Shown: in pieces, positions 25,143-36,600 of the stretch
Layout of the letters: every line of letters starts with the position of its first letter
How positions within the stretch are numbered: position 1 is the first letter of the stretch
Assembly (NCBI GenBank): GCA_027625915.1
Contig: JANTQA010000016.1
Span: 1,865,001 to 1,929,000 of the forward strand
Origin: Anaeramoeba flamelloides
Taxonomy: Eukaryota > Metamonada > Anaeramoebidae
Direction of reading: 5' to 3'
DNA length: 64,000 nt
Position numbers and translations under genes: made by a program
Notes under the pieces: generated by a model
What the model saw: the letters and a program-made list of their open reading frames with translations, nothing else
Databases searched by the model: none
Told to the model about the DNA's origin: nothing

Positions 25143-26773
25143 TAAGTGAGAAAAAAATAAGAAATAAAAAGTTACTATAATAAACAAAAAGAGAATGAAA
25201 GAATGAAATAAAGAGAAAAGGAGGGATTACAAATAAAAGATTTGAGCATGAGGTTGAAAGTTTTGTTAATAAACCTTTTAATAATGGATTATCACCCAAA
25301 TTAAAATTAGTTTGTAAATTGTTACAGAAATCAACAAACTTGGAATTGACATCCTCAAATCGGTCTAAAAATAGTTCTGTATTGTTACCAAATTCTTTTA
25401 AGGAAATTGTTTTTTCTTCTTTATTTGGATCAAAAATTTCTCTTAACTCTAAATTTTCAATAATATTTAAAGTGTTTTGTAATTTGATTTTTAATTTTTC
25501 TATTTGCTGTTCGTTTGTATTTATTTCAACAGAAATTTTTTCGTTTGTTTCTTCAAGTTCCGTTAGTTGTGTTTCTACAAGATACTCTTCATTTTCTGGA
25601 ACTTGCAAATATTTTTCATCAATTAATGATTCTGTCTCTTCAAGAATTTTTAAAATATTCAATTCATAGCCCTCTTGTTTTTGTTCTACAAATTCTTGGA
25701 AATTTGGAAAATATTGATTTTTTTTTACAGTTTTTTCTATGGACTCTTCAGATCGGATCGACGATTTTTGATTTTTTGTGTTGAGCGATCTGCTTGATAA
25801 CGAGACGCTGTTTCTGGCCTTTCGAAGTTTCGATAACATTTGTGTGTATGATTGTAGCTTTGTATCTAATTCCTATTTGAAAGTTCATTAAAATCACCAT
25901 TATGGATCGTATTAGGCGCGTGTAAAAAGAAAAAAGAGAAAAAAATTAAAATGTTTGGAAATGTTAAGTACCTTATTTCCGCTTTCCAAACTTGAGTCTG
26001 ATCCATAAAGATATCCCGATTGGTTTTGAGTTTCCTTTTCGATCGCCTTTGTTCCTTCTAAAAAGGGTTTGTCTTGTGCAACCTGATAAAGAAATTTTAT
26101 CAACGATCTTTCATTACCCTAAAGTGTAAATTGGTCAACAAACGAAGGTAACATGGTTGTTTTTAAATTCAGCAAAAAAATTAATAAACGCAAAAATCTT
26201 TTTTTTTTTTTTTTTTTTTCAAAAGAAACAAAAAAGAAAAAAACAGAAAAGTAAAAAAAATTTTGTAGCTTACTTTATAAATATCTTCAGCTGTAGGTAT
26301 GTTACCCTTAAAATTTGTTTGTTTCATTAACGAAACAACTTTATAGGCACGTTCGTTAACTTCTATCACTGAAAATACTTCCAAGAAATCAACCGTCGGA
26401 AATAATCTTCCTAATATTGTTGCAAATATTAAACAATCCTATAAAGAAGAAAACAAAAAAACAATTAAAAAAGTGTAAAAAAAAAGGAGTTAATAAAATC
26501 TCATTTCTTGTTGCAAATTTAAGAAAAAGATAGGGCATCTTTAAAAGACAAGGTTTGTCAAAGAATAATATTTACAGAAAGATCATTTTCAAAATTTTTT
26601 ATTCGTAAAGATGAATCTGTTTGTTGTAATTGAAATAGGACCCATCGTTTTAATAATTCCTTGTAGTCCAAAGACGACAGAGATTCAAATTTTTCATACT
26701 TTAAGAGATCAACCTTTGGGTGATACAATAATTTTAAATAATATGAGCGTATTTCTTTTTCAAGATTTGACAT
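19954..26773 (-). CDS. CH / coiled-coil / RasGAP / PH protein, seven exons
   Basis: Exons (minus): 26773-26576, 26438-26274, 26118-25972, 25872-25231, 25061-24832, 24581-24392, 21762-19954. Every junction is GT-AG and phases agree (0,0,0,0,2,0), giving 1126 residues. A calponin-homology domain (~30-140: LLKRWVLFQLQQTDSSLRI, DCLIFATILGRLFP, KGNIPTAEDIYKGNERSLIK) suggests actin binding. Then a Ser/Lys-rich stretch, a coiled coil (~270-330, TEETNEK/IEKLKIKLQNTLNI type) and helical linker. The RasGAP domain (~530-900) has the Arg-finger loop GTLFRSNDVATKM and the FLRFICPSIVSP motif, so it should be able to switch off Ras-like GTPases. A PH domain (~1019-1124: TKWKKRMAVLKQNYLAIF … NWMNHL) ends the protein. 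The layout recalls IQGAPs, but those lack a PH domain and this lacks visible IQ motifs. The last join spans a 2.6-kb intron; if wrong, exons 1-6 and exon 7 are two genes. Confidence 0.75.
21763..24391 (-). other. 2.6-kb intron 6 of the CH-RasGAP-PH gene
   Basis: Donor AAAAAG|GTAAAAAAC at 24391, acceptor ATTAATAG at 21763, both phase 0. The interior is AT-rich and includes a copy of repeat G around 23740-23865. No independent coding frame is convincing; the 72-codon frame at 23616-23834 overlaps that repeat. The other introns of this gene are 110-170 nt. Confidence 0.6.
23740..23865 (-). repeat. Dispersed repeat 'G' fragment
   Basis: The interior (CCTTTTTCAAATAGAGACCA, AAATACCTACACACTTC) is the inverse of the spacer of the fold-back at 57338-57495, and the right end reads GAAGTGAAAAATGTTTCA then TTATTCGAATACC, the family end. 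Confidence 0.5.
25098..25136. repeat. TA/TG microsatellite in intron 4 of the CH-RasGAP-PH gene
   Basis: A run of TA dinucleotides passing into TG dinucleotides. Confidence 0.9.
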
Positions 26774-26868
26774 AAAAGAAAAAAATTTATTTTTAAAAAG
26801 AGAATAAAAAAGAAAAAAATAAAAAGATTTTTGCCACAATTTGGAATAGAGAAAAATACAAAAGGAGT

Positions 26869-27100
26869 TTAAAACGGTTTAAAAGAATCAAAATTTTGAA
26901 AGTTTGCTGGATAATTATAAATTCCTTGTGTCTTTAAAAATGAAGATGATTCGGATAAAGCTAAAAAATTTCGAACAAAAAAGTTTTACAAAATTTTATC
27001 TTTGTGTAGTTAAAAAATAAAACTTACCTTGTCTTTGTTTTGGTTTAATATTTTTGGTTGGGAGTAAGTCCAAATATTTCAACAAGTTAATAAAGTTAAA
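26869..27100 (-). CDS. Two-exon tail of an unidentified gene, or a spliced leader of the CH gene
   Basis: A strong donor (GACAAG|GTAAGTTTT at 27027) and acceptor (TTTTTTAG at 26961) flank a 67-nt intron. Joined in phase 1 the exons read LLPTKNIKPKQRQ then ALSESSSFLKTQGIYNYPAN and on to FDSFKPF and a TAA stop at 26871-26869, about 96 bases before the ATG of the CH gene. Upstream the frame is open only to a TGA near 27108, with no ATG, so more exons would be needed; I could not find any in the next 3.5 kb. The family is not recognised. It could be the 3' end of an undetected minus-strand gene or just a 5' leader intron. Confidence 0.3.
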
Positions 27101-27224
27101 CTTTAATCAATTTTATAAATATTTTTTTAACACACTAAAAATTGAAAGTACTGTTGTAAAAGTAATGTGTGAAAGAAAAGTTTAGTCAGTGAAAATAAAA
27201 AGCGAGTTTTTTTGTTATAGAAGA

Positions 27225-27700
27225 CCTAAACATTAAAAGATCAAAGAAACCAATAATAAACCCTAATTAAATATGGTATTGGTTTTTTAAAGTTCTATTA
27301 TTTAAAATAATATTCTCAAAAAATGAAGGATCAAATGGAAAAATTTTTCTCTAAAAATAGAGTTAATTTCTAAATCAATTTTAAAAATGAAAAAAAAAAA
27401 AATTTAAAAAAATTGAGAATATTATGGTAATTTTCAACACATTGACTTGAATAATTTAAAATTTACTTAACATATCAAGAGATTTAAAATCAAAATTGAT
27501 TTTAACTTGGGTATACTACTGGGTAATGAATTGGATATTGCCTTTGAACAAGAAACCAAAAAAATGCACAAATTATATTTTGAAACATGGATTCAAGTTT
27601 TGGGAATACAGTATTTTGATTAATGTAGAAGAAAATTTTAATTTATTTTTGATATGTAACTTTATTGAAATTGAAAAAGAAAATTAAAATTGATTAAAAA
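27225..27700 (+). repeat. Dispersed repeat 'C', copy 2 (partial)
   Basis: Shares ATCAAAGAAACCAATAATAA, GGTTTTTTAAAGTTCTATTA and TTTCTCTAAAAATAGAGTTA with 60345-60960 and 16440-16960. Confidence 0.4.
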
Positions 27701-28389
27701 AGAATTCAATCAATGAAAAAGTGGAACTCATCTTATTATAACCTATCGAAACAACATCAAAAAAAATTAACTCTTCTCTAATATTGAAAAAGTGGGGCTA
27801 TTTTCTTGTTCAAATTAATAGCTAAATTTGTCAATATATTTTTGGTAACTGAAATAATCAAAAAAAAAATTTTTAGTTTGTTTTGGAATTGGTAAAACTT
27901 TAATTGAGGCTTATATTACTTTCCAAATTTAATCTATTTTTTTTCTTTTAATCATCCTCTTAGTTTTTATTTATAAAAGATTTTGCAATTAAAAAAATAT
28001 TATACTTTATATCATGTTTGGCCGGTTTTGTAGCAATTCAGAAATTATTCACCAATTGTGGTAAAATGTATTCTTCTTCATTTAAACAAATTTTCTCTAA
28101 GAAAGGCTAGAAAAAATAGAATTTAGGTTGTTTATATACTAATTGAGAAAATTTCAGTTGATTATTAAAACCAAAAATCTCTATTATCATTTAGTATTTT
28201 TTTGTTTTCTCTATACAAAGAATAACAAAAGTCCAACAAAATGAATTGAAACACTGGTTACAATCTATTTCCATGAAAACTCGATTTTTTACAAATTATA
28301 GGGAAGAAGAACTTTATGTTATAAATTTTTCATTGAAAATTTTAAATGAGTAATAGGCAAACACATTTTTTATTTTATTTTATTATTTA

Positions 28390-28800
28390 AGGGAGGGGCT
28401 ATTAACCCCTCTTGTTTGCCGTTAGGTTCTTTTAAGTTTTTAATTTATTTATGAAGTGTTCTAGGTTTTTTTGAGTTTTCTATTTATTTGGAAAATCGAT
28501 GTATTTTCGTTAGGTTTTTTTTACTTTCGAAATAAACTGAAAATTTATTAAATTTTCTGTTTATTTCTAAAGTAAAAAAAAAACCTAGAACACTTAAAAA
28601 AAAAATATAAAACCTAATAAAAACCTAGAAAACTTCCGAAATAAAATAGAAAACCCCAAAAAACCTAGAACACTTAAAAAAATAAAACAAAAAACCTCAA
28701 AAAAAAACATAGAACACTAAACAAATAAAATTGAAAACCTCAAAAACACCAAGGAGCCTGCTGAACTCGATTTTACTCTACAGCACTCTATTATACTTCC
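28390..28800. repeat. Mosaic palindrome family 'P', cluster 3
   Basis: Begins near TTGCCGTTAGG and ends at TCTACAGCACTC. Inside, AAATAAACTGAAAATTTATT and the inverse AATTTTCTGTTTATTTC form one hairpin arm pair, followed by several CCTAGAACACTT…AAAACC units, some in inverse order on the left side (TTTATGAAGTGTTCTAGG). Confidence 0.7.
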
Positions 28801-29529
28801 CGAATTCGTAAATTTTTATTTAGGAATTTTATTAAAAACTCGAAATGATTTTATTATCCAAAAAGACTAATAAGCATGGTGGATCTTTTTTTATTATAAT
28901 ATTAGAAATTTTATTATTTTTTAATATATTCGATATATTATTTTTTTTTAATTCAGATATCCAGATTTTACGATTATTTTAATCGTCTGGGAAATTTCAT
29001 AGAAGAAAACCACATTTTTTTTAATTTTTTTCATAATTCCCCCAATTCTTTTAATAATTATTTGAGTGTGATTTTACTTTAATTTAATTACTTTTGCCTT
29101 AATATTGAGATAGAATTAATGAGAACATTAATTATACTTATTTTTTTATAATTAAATTACATTTTTTTTAAGAAATGAAAATTTTGTTAATTGGACAAAC
29201 TTATATCAACTTTAATAATGAAACTTTTATTCTGGAAAAATATGATAAAAAACCAATTTTATTAGTAATACTTGATTTAATTTGATTTTTATAAATACCT
29301 AAATTTGGAAATATTTTCAAAAAAATATTAGCTTTGTTGAGAACTCAAAAAAAAATAAAGTTTAATATTTACAAGTAATATGAAATAATTATTACCATGA
29401 TCTCCTTTTATTATTTTAAAGCAAAGAAAAAAATTAATTTTTTAAAATTCTGAAAATAATTGAAGAATATTTTATGGTATTAAATAATAACAAAAAAAAA
29501 AAAAGAATCAATCAAATATCCCATAAAAA

Positions 29530-30276
29530 ACCTGGAAATGAAAAGTACTGGAAAATTTTTTAATGACTAAAAACCATTTTAAAGACAACTTCTATAAAAC
29601 TGTAGTGTCAATATACCCAGTTTAACAATGAAATTCTAATTTTATTGTCGAAATATTTTTTTTTTTTTTTCAAATATATAACATTTAAAGAATGTAAATT
29701 TTAGGGAATATATTCAACTCAGATTGTATGAAAGGAATTATTATCTTAGATGACTGTAACATTTCTGATCATTTCTAAATACTCTTAAAAAACAAGAGAA
29801 AATATATTTATAAATGGAATTTCTAATTTTGTATCATTGTCATTAAAATTGTAATCTTTATACAATATAAAAATAACTGAGTAATATTTAATCTTAATAC
29901 CCATAAATACCCCGAGGTAACCCCGATCAAACCTTCTTTAACTTTACATTACCGGAAGTTAAATTGTCTTAATCTAACACAACTCTACCCCCCATCCAAA
30001 CCCAAACACACTGCTCCCAAACCAACACAACACATATAAAACCAAAAAATAAATATAACATAAACTAAAAAGGTAGCAAAACCTCTTTAGAGTAGTTTAA
30101 AGAAGAAAAAATCAAAAAAAAATATTTTGTCTTAAAGTAAAATTGTTATTTTACCGTAAAGCTAAGTATATTGTCACAAGATTTTCTAAGAAGTTGTCCA
30201 TGAAGTCTTTTTTGTTGTTTAAAAATTTTCCGTAATTTTGAATTTTTGTGTATTTTCGGGGATATTTCAAACACCC
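29530..30276 (-). mobile_element. Element A, copy 2 (inverted; one end worn)
   Basis: Read on the minus strand it starts GGGTGTTTGAAATATCCCCG at 30276 and runs through ACAATTTTACTTTAAGACAA and TAGAGAGGTTTTGC-like interior sequence shared with copies 1 and 3. The far end near 29530 keeps the inner inverted repeat (ACAACTTCTATAAAACTGTA) but has lost the outermost bases. Confidence 0.7.
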
Positions 30277-30637
30277 AAAAAAACTCAAAAAATAAAAATA
30301 TCATGTTTCCACTTGTATATCATCAAACAAAATAAAAATAACATATTCCTGAAAAATGTTGTTATTATAACATTAGAATCAAATAAAAGTTTAGTATTCT
30401 AGAACTTGGGATGCGTTCTACTTATTTTAGTTATAAATAATGATAAAATAAAAAGTCAATTTTTTATTTTCTGGATTTTATATTTAAAAAGGAAAAAAAA
30501 AATGGTAAATTTCATTTTCAAAATTAGAGTAATTTTTTGTCCTCAAATATATTTAAATATCAAATTATAATAATAATGATAATTATAATTAAATGAATAT
30601 AAAATAATAATAATAGTAGTAGTTGTAGCAAGAGTAA

Positions 30638-33600
30638 TTATTTGTTATTAAATTGGGCCTTTTTTTGATCAATTATTTTCCCAATTTGACTACCTGCAAT
30701 GTTATTTTTAATTTCACCAATCCACTCTTCGAGTTCTGTTTCGCCACTTGCAGAAATTATATAAGACTTGTGCCTCCCAGCCACCAGTTGCCCACTACTT
30801 TCAATCTTTGCGCCTTTTGTTTCACCCCCAATAACTGAGTAGATTTCAAATATAAATTTTCTTTTTTTGCCTTTTGGTTGTATAGTTTTTACATCAACAC
30901 CTTCAAGTGGTATAATACCGCAAGGGTCAGCCTTTAAATTTCATGGTATAATATTTTATTATGTATTATGTGATATTTTTTAATTTATGTTGCAAATGTT
31001 GCAGTAATATTAAAAAATATGAAATAAAAATAAAAAGGGAAGAAAAAAAATAATGAATAAAATTATTGTTATTCAAAAATTATCGAAAATAATAAAGTTT
31101 AAAATGGCGTGATAATTACATCATCTTTTTGCTTGAAGTAATATAAGCAATTATAGGATAATAAAAACCATCTCCTCTTCCAAGTTTTGACCCTTCCACC
31201 CTGTTTAACTAGCCAGCCCGTTTTTTCTGGATTTGCGAATGTTACTGTTTCTTCTTGACCATTTTCGTTCGTTACTTTAATTTCATTTTCAGAGATACGG
31301 TTATAAATATCTGATAGTAGTTCCTCGGGTAAATTTTTGCCATTATCAATTCCTCTGCAATTAGTAAAAAATTGTTGTTTGCTCATTTTTTTTTTGACTT
31401 GGGGGTTATGTAAATCCGTATTTAACATAATCATACTAAATGATAAGACATATGCAGTATCTATAAATTAATGAGAAAATAAGAACACATAGGAATAGTA
31501 ATAAAAATAATGAGAATAATTGGGATTTATTTGACATTTTTGTTAAGTTTTTCAAAACAAATTTTGAAATGAAATTTGATTATTTTTTTCTCAAAATTTA
31601 ATAAATATATGAGTTTCAATATATTGATTTTCAATAAATAATAATAATCCAATAATTCTGGATAGTGGATTCGTTGCGACAACTTTAACAAAAAGAATTG
31701 AGATGATTAAAATTTTGTCTGGTATTTTTCAAAAGTAAAAATTTTGATTTTAATATTTAATACTACTGTAGAATCCCTAGAAAAAACGCCGAAAATACTC
31801 GAAGAATGGAAAATATTCGAATTTTTTGAAAAAGTCTAAAATCATTGAAAATAATCTTTTAATGGTGTTTTTTTTTTGTTTTTATTCTTTAAGGGACTAG
31901 TCTTTATTAAATTTTTTTAGGTAAATTTAATAGAGATTTAGAAATTTTTTTTGCCAATTACTTATTTTTGAAATCAAAGTGAAAAACTTCTTTGTATAGT
32001 AATGAAATCTAGATAAACGACATTCATTAAATTTAGTTATTGTTTTTATAGAAATAAAAAATTTTTCAATTTTTTCGGTTTCTTGAAAGTTGCTTTTTTT
32101 CAACTTTTCGCAAAAATACAAAAAATAAAAAAAAATATGAGCAAGAAAGCAAAACCTTGTTGTGTTTGTGGTAGACATACAAAAAATAATTTGAAAAATA
32201 AACCTGAAAAGCTTTTTTTGGATTTGCATGAAACAACAGTTTGATTCAAAAAAAATATGCAATATATACTTATCTCTTAATAAAATATTTTCTTTCTTTT
32301 CTTGTACCATTCTTTTTTTCCATGAATCTACTTTTTGAGTTTACACTCTTTTGTTTTTGTCGAATTTGAAGTTTTTTTAAGTATTCCCAAATCATCATTC
32401 CAAAAGTTTTTGACAGAGTCAAAAAAAATAAAAGAAAAGAATAAGAACTATTTTTTTTGGATTTTTTATACTTTTTACCTTTTCCAAATTTCCCTTCTTA
32501 AGTTGTTTGGGTTCCTTAGGTTCCTTCTCTTTTTGTTTTTTTAGGTGTTTGGGAAAGGTAAAAGGAATAAAAAATCATTATAAGAATTGGTTGACCTGGT
32601 CATGACTAACCCAACCAAACTTGTTCATGATCAGATCTTAGAAGAGGACTTATGCAACTGAACTGAATCCAATGAATGCGATCTGAAACCGAATCAAAGT
32701 GAACCGAATTGAACTTTCTGTACTATCTGTCGAGTCGTTACTTGTACTGGGTTTTTGCTGTCGAGTCGGTATCTTGTACTGGGATTTTGCGAAAACAAGA
32801 TTTGGGAAACTTGCACACAAAAAAAAAAAAAAAAAAGCAAAGCAACTGAAAAGAAAATTTCGAAACCCAAATCTTATTCTTAAAACCAGAACTTTATAGA
32901 TTCAACACATCTATAAAGTTCTAAATCAAAATTTAATAAAGCAGCCTATTTCATTTGATCTATAGTTGTTCAAATATTTAGAAATCTTTATTAAAACAAC
33001 CTATGGTGGCGATCCAAAAAAAAACGACATAAAAGGAAACAACCACCAGCCTATTCAACACTTGGGGCACAAAAAAAAACTTTTCACTGAAGTTTTTTCT
33101 TTTTTCTATTATTTTTTTGACTCTTTCATTTCTTGCTTTTCTTTCTCTTTTTCTTGTCTTTGTTTAGAAATAATTTATTCTTTTCATTTTTTAAAGAAAA
33201 GATATCCTCTGAACTGTAATCCTGCCTACATTACGGTTAGGATAAAAAACCCTAAATACAATTTTAGAGTTTCAGTCAGTGCCGTAGAGTGCCTAGCTTT
33301 TCCAGAATTTAAAAGAATAGAGTAAAATCTTTAATGTTTTACTCTATTCTTTTAAATTCTGGAAAACATATCAACTCTACGGCACTCCACAGCACTTCAC
33401 GGTATTTTTTTTTATAATTCAAAAAGATTCAGTAAAATCAAAAAAACCTAGAACACTTAACAAATAAAACAGAAACCCTCAAGAAAAGCACCTTTGTTTT
33501 TTTTTTTAATTTAAGAAACAAAAAGAAAATTTATTAAATTTTCTTTTAATTTCTGAAATAAAAAAAAAACCTAGGCACTTGAGTGCACTCTACAGTACTT

Positions 33601-36600
33601 CCATATCCTCTAAATTTGTTTTTAGAGTTTTTTTATCCTTATTATAATTTAGGAAATAACATTATATTTGAAAATTTTTCTTCTTTTCTTCTTTTTCTTT
33701 TTTTATTACTGAATATTTTTTTTTATTATTTCACCATTTGAGAAAAACTGGAAGTTATTTCCCCATTAAAAATAAATCAATCAATCAATCTTGATACCTA
33801 TTTTGTGATAGCAATTTTTCGAATAAAAAATATATTTGATTTATAAAATCAAAAAATAATAACAATAAATATTTACCCGACGATGAAAAAACTTTAGGAT
33901 TATTCATGTGAAATCGTTTTGCAAATGCTTCCATAATTCTATCAATTTTTTGAGCTTCGCCTGGAATTCTAAAAGTGCCCAAATATTGTCTTAGTGCATC
34001 ATCAATATAACATCCAGTGAAATCAAAACAATTTGCATAATGCATAAGCACTTTATTTGCTAATTCATTACTTTTTAAATATTTAATGATATTATTAGCG
34101 ATTATAATGATATTAAAATAAATATTAATCAAGTTTATTATTAAAAAAAAAAAAAAAGAAAAAGAAAGAAAAGAATATGTTTAGTAAGTCCATTGTTAAT
34201 AAAATACATTTTTATTTAATTTAAAATTCTTCGGTTTGTTTAAAATAATAAAGAAATTAAAAGGGTATAAAAGTTTAAATGAGCATTTTTATTTTATTTT
34301 TATTTTTATTTATTTGTACTTTGAGAATAATAATTTCCTATTTCATAAACTAAAATTTCATTTCATTTTTTTTATTTTCATTTTTGTTAATACTATTAAA
34401 ACAAATCTGTTGGAAAACCCTATTCTTTCAAAAAGAAATATTTATTCACAAAAATATTTTTTTTAATATTTTATTTATATTAAACTCATTTCGCTCAAAG
34501 ATACCAAGTCAAAAATGAAAAGTACATTTTTTTTTTTAAGAAACAGCCAATATTACATTGTTTTGAATCAAGGGATAACAAACTTCAGATTAAGGTTGAT
34601 ATTCATAAAATAAATACCCGAACAAACTATAAATTTTCGAAAAAGAAATAAAATGTAAAAAAAAATTTTGATCCATTTAATTGGAATACCAATTGTACAA
34701 AATTTCTCAATTTCTTTGGAAAAATTAATTTGTTGAAAATACGATTCTTTTAAGATCAAGTGTATTCATTTTAAAAGAAATTATATAATCCAAATTTTCT
34801 TAAAGTTTATTTGGGTTTCCAAACATTGCTTTTTTTTTTTTTTCGACTGGACTTTTTGTAAAAAATGTAAAAGAAATGAAAAGAAAATGATAAATAACTG
34901 AAAGAATTCTAAAAGAAAAAGAAAAAAGAGCAAAGAAAAAAAAAAAAAAAAAAAAAAAAAAAATGAAAATTGAAAAGAATTACCCTAAACCAAGGAATTC
35001 GCCTTTTTGTTTGTTTCCTAACCCTTCAGTTGAATATAAAAATTGAGCAATTTTTTTGTGATTATTTTTAACTATGCCGTTTTCTATACAATAAAGAATT
35101 CCCTTTTTTGGGTTTAAATTGAATTTCCATATCCCTTCTTTCAATTCCAAATTGATTTCTTGATCTTGTTTTTTTAATAAGTCATTCTCATATTCATATT
35201 CATAATCAGACAATTCAATATCCTTTGCTTCAAATTCCTCCCAATTTCCCCACTGGTTATTGTTCTCTTTATTTTTATCAACGGGCCGTTTCCTTCTTCG
35301 TTCCAATCTTGTGGGGTTTTTATATTCTTCCATAAGTTGTTGAATATAAATTTCTCGATCAATATATTTGGTATAATTATTTGCTAATTTAAATTCCTGC
35401 TGCGCATCAATAATGTATTTTAATAATTTATGGCTATGACTATTGGATTTGTTTTTGTTGCTATCCATTTTTTTCCCTCTCTCTCTATTATTTTCAATTT
35501 TTAATACCATGCCATCGTTTTCTTTTTCTTCTTCTTTTTCTTTTTCTTTTTTGTTTTCAGTTTCATTTTCTTCCTCTTCTTCACTTTCAGAGGAAGACAA
35601 ATAATACGAAGATATTGAACGATAACTAAATCTATAATTATTTTTATTATTAGACAAATTATTTATGCTATTTAACATTAAATTTTCTGGGATTTGATCA
35701 AAGCCAAGTCCCATATAATCATCTTCTGATAAACTAGAGGAATCGGTTTCAATTAAAATTGGATCTGAATTAACACCTTCATTATTATCTATTTTGATTT
35801 TTTCTGGTTTAATTTCAGGTAAATCAGAATCGCTCTCACTCATTGAAAATGTTTCAAAAGAATTATTACTTTGATCTTCTTGGATTATAAAAGAAATTTG
35901 TTTTATTTTTTTGGCCTTGTGATTATTTTTATCCAATTTAGGAAGATTGGTTTTCATTTTATCAGTTTCTTCTTCAATAAATTTCTTTTCTTTCTCATTC
36001 ACTTTTACTTTTTCTTTTTCTCTTTCTCTTTCTCTTTCTTTTTCTTTTTCTTTTTCTCTTTCTTTTTCTCTTTCTCGTTCTTTTTCTTTTTCTTTTTCTT
36101 TTTCTCTTTCTCTTTCTCTTTCTTTTTCTTTTTCTTTTTCTCTTTCTCTTTCTCGTTCTTTTTCTTTTTCTCTTTCTTTTTCTTTTTCTCTTTCTTTTTC
36201 TTTTTCTCTTTCTCTTTCTATTTCTCTTTCTCTTTCTCTTTCTTTTTCTTTTTCTCTTTCTCTTTCTTTTTCTTGTTGTTTTTGTTTCTGATTTTGTTCT
36301 ATATTTTTTTTAACTAACATATTTTTTGTTGATTCATTTTGGATTTGTCCATTTTCTTTAGCTTGGCTTTTACGTTCAACAAATTTTATTTTGAATTGCC
36401 TCTTTGGTGGTGGTGGTGGGATTTGTATACTTTGGAGATAATCCTTCATCTTTTTTTGATCATAATTCCTTGGTGGTGGTATTAATTTTGGGAGAGGTTT
36501 TTGTCCTCCACCAATAACTTTCTTTTGGTTCGTGCGTTGTTTTTCTTTTGTAAGTCTTTTAGGTAATTTTGGTGGAATTTCTGTTGCTTTGATTTGTTTT

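Larger units (their letters stand above)
27101..30637. other. 3.5-kb gap with repeats C, P and A
   Basis: Lies between the cytohesin 3' end and the CH-RasGAP-PH 5' region. Holds a partial repeat C (27225-27700), palindrome cluster P3 (28390-28800) and an inverted copy of element A (29530-30276). I found no coding exon between them. Confidence 0.5.
31461..33876 (-). other. 2.4-kb intron 3 of the cytohesin gene, splitting the Sec7 domain
   Basis: Donor TCGG|GTAAAT at 33876, acceptor TTTATAG at 31461. It carries an end fragment of element A (about 31765-31860), a half copy of the TTAA-flanked repeat E (31890-31990), a less AT-rich island (32585-32820) and palindrome cluster P4 (33262-33612). 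Frames at 32335-33325 lie in this repeat DNA and have no family motif. Confidence 0.65.

Noticed and set aside
36001-36280. CRISPR-like or tandem array in the CTTTTT/TCTCTT repeat block
   Set aside because: It is a coding hexanucleotide-type repeat (Lys-Glu, Arg-Glu) in frame with the cytohesin gene, without spacers.
35871-36317. Open frames of almost only Phe, Ser and Leu on the plus strand
   Set aside because: They are the reverse of the Lys/Glu/Arg run in the cytohesin N-terminus; the same holds for frames opposite the Lys-rich parts of the 5-phosphatase and kinase.
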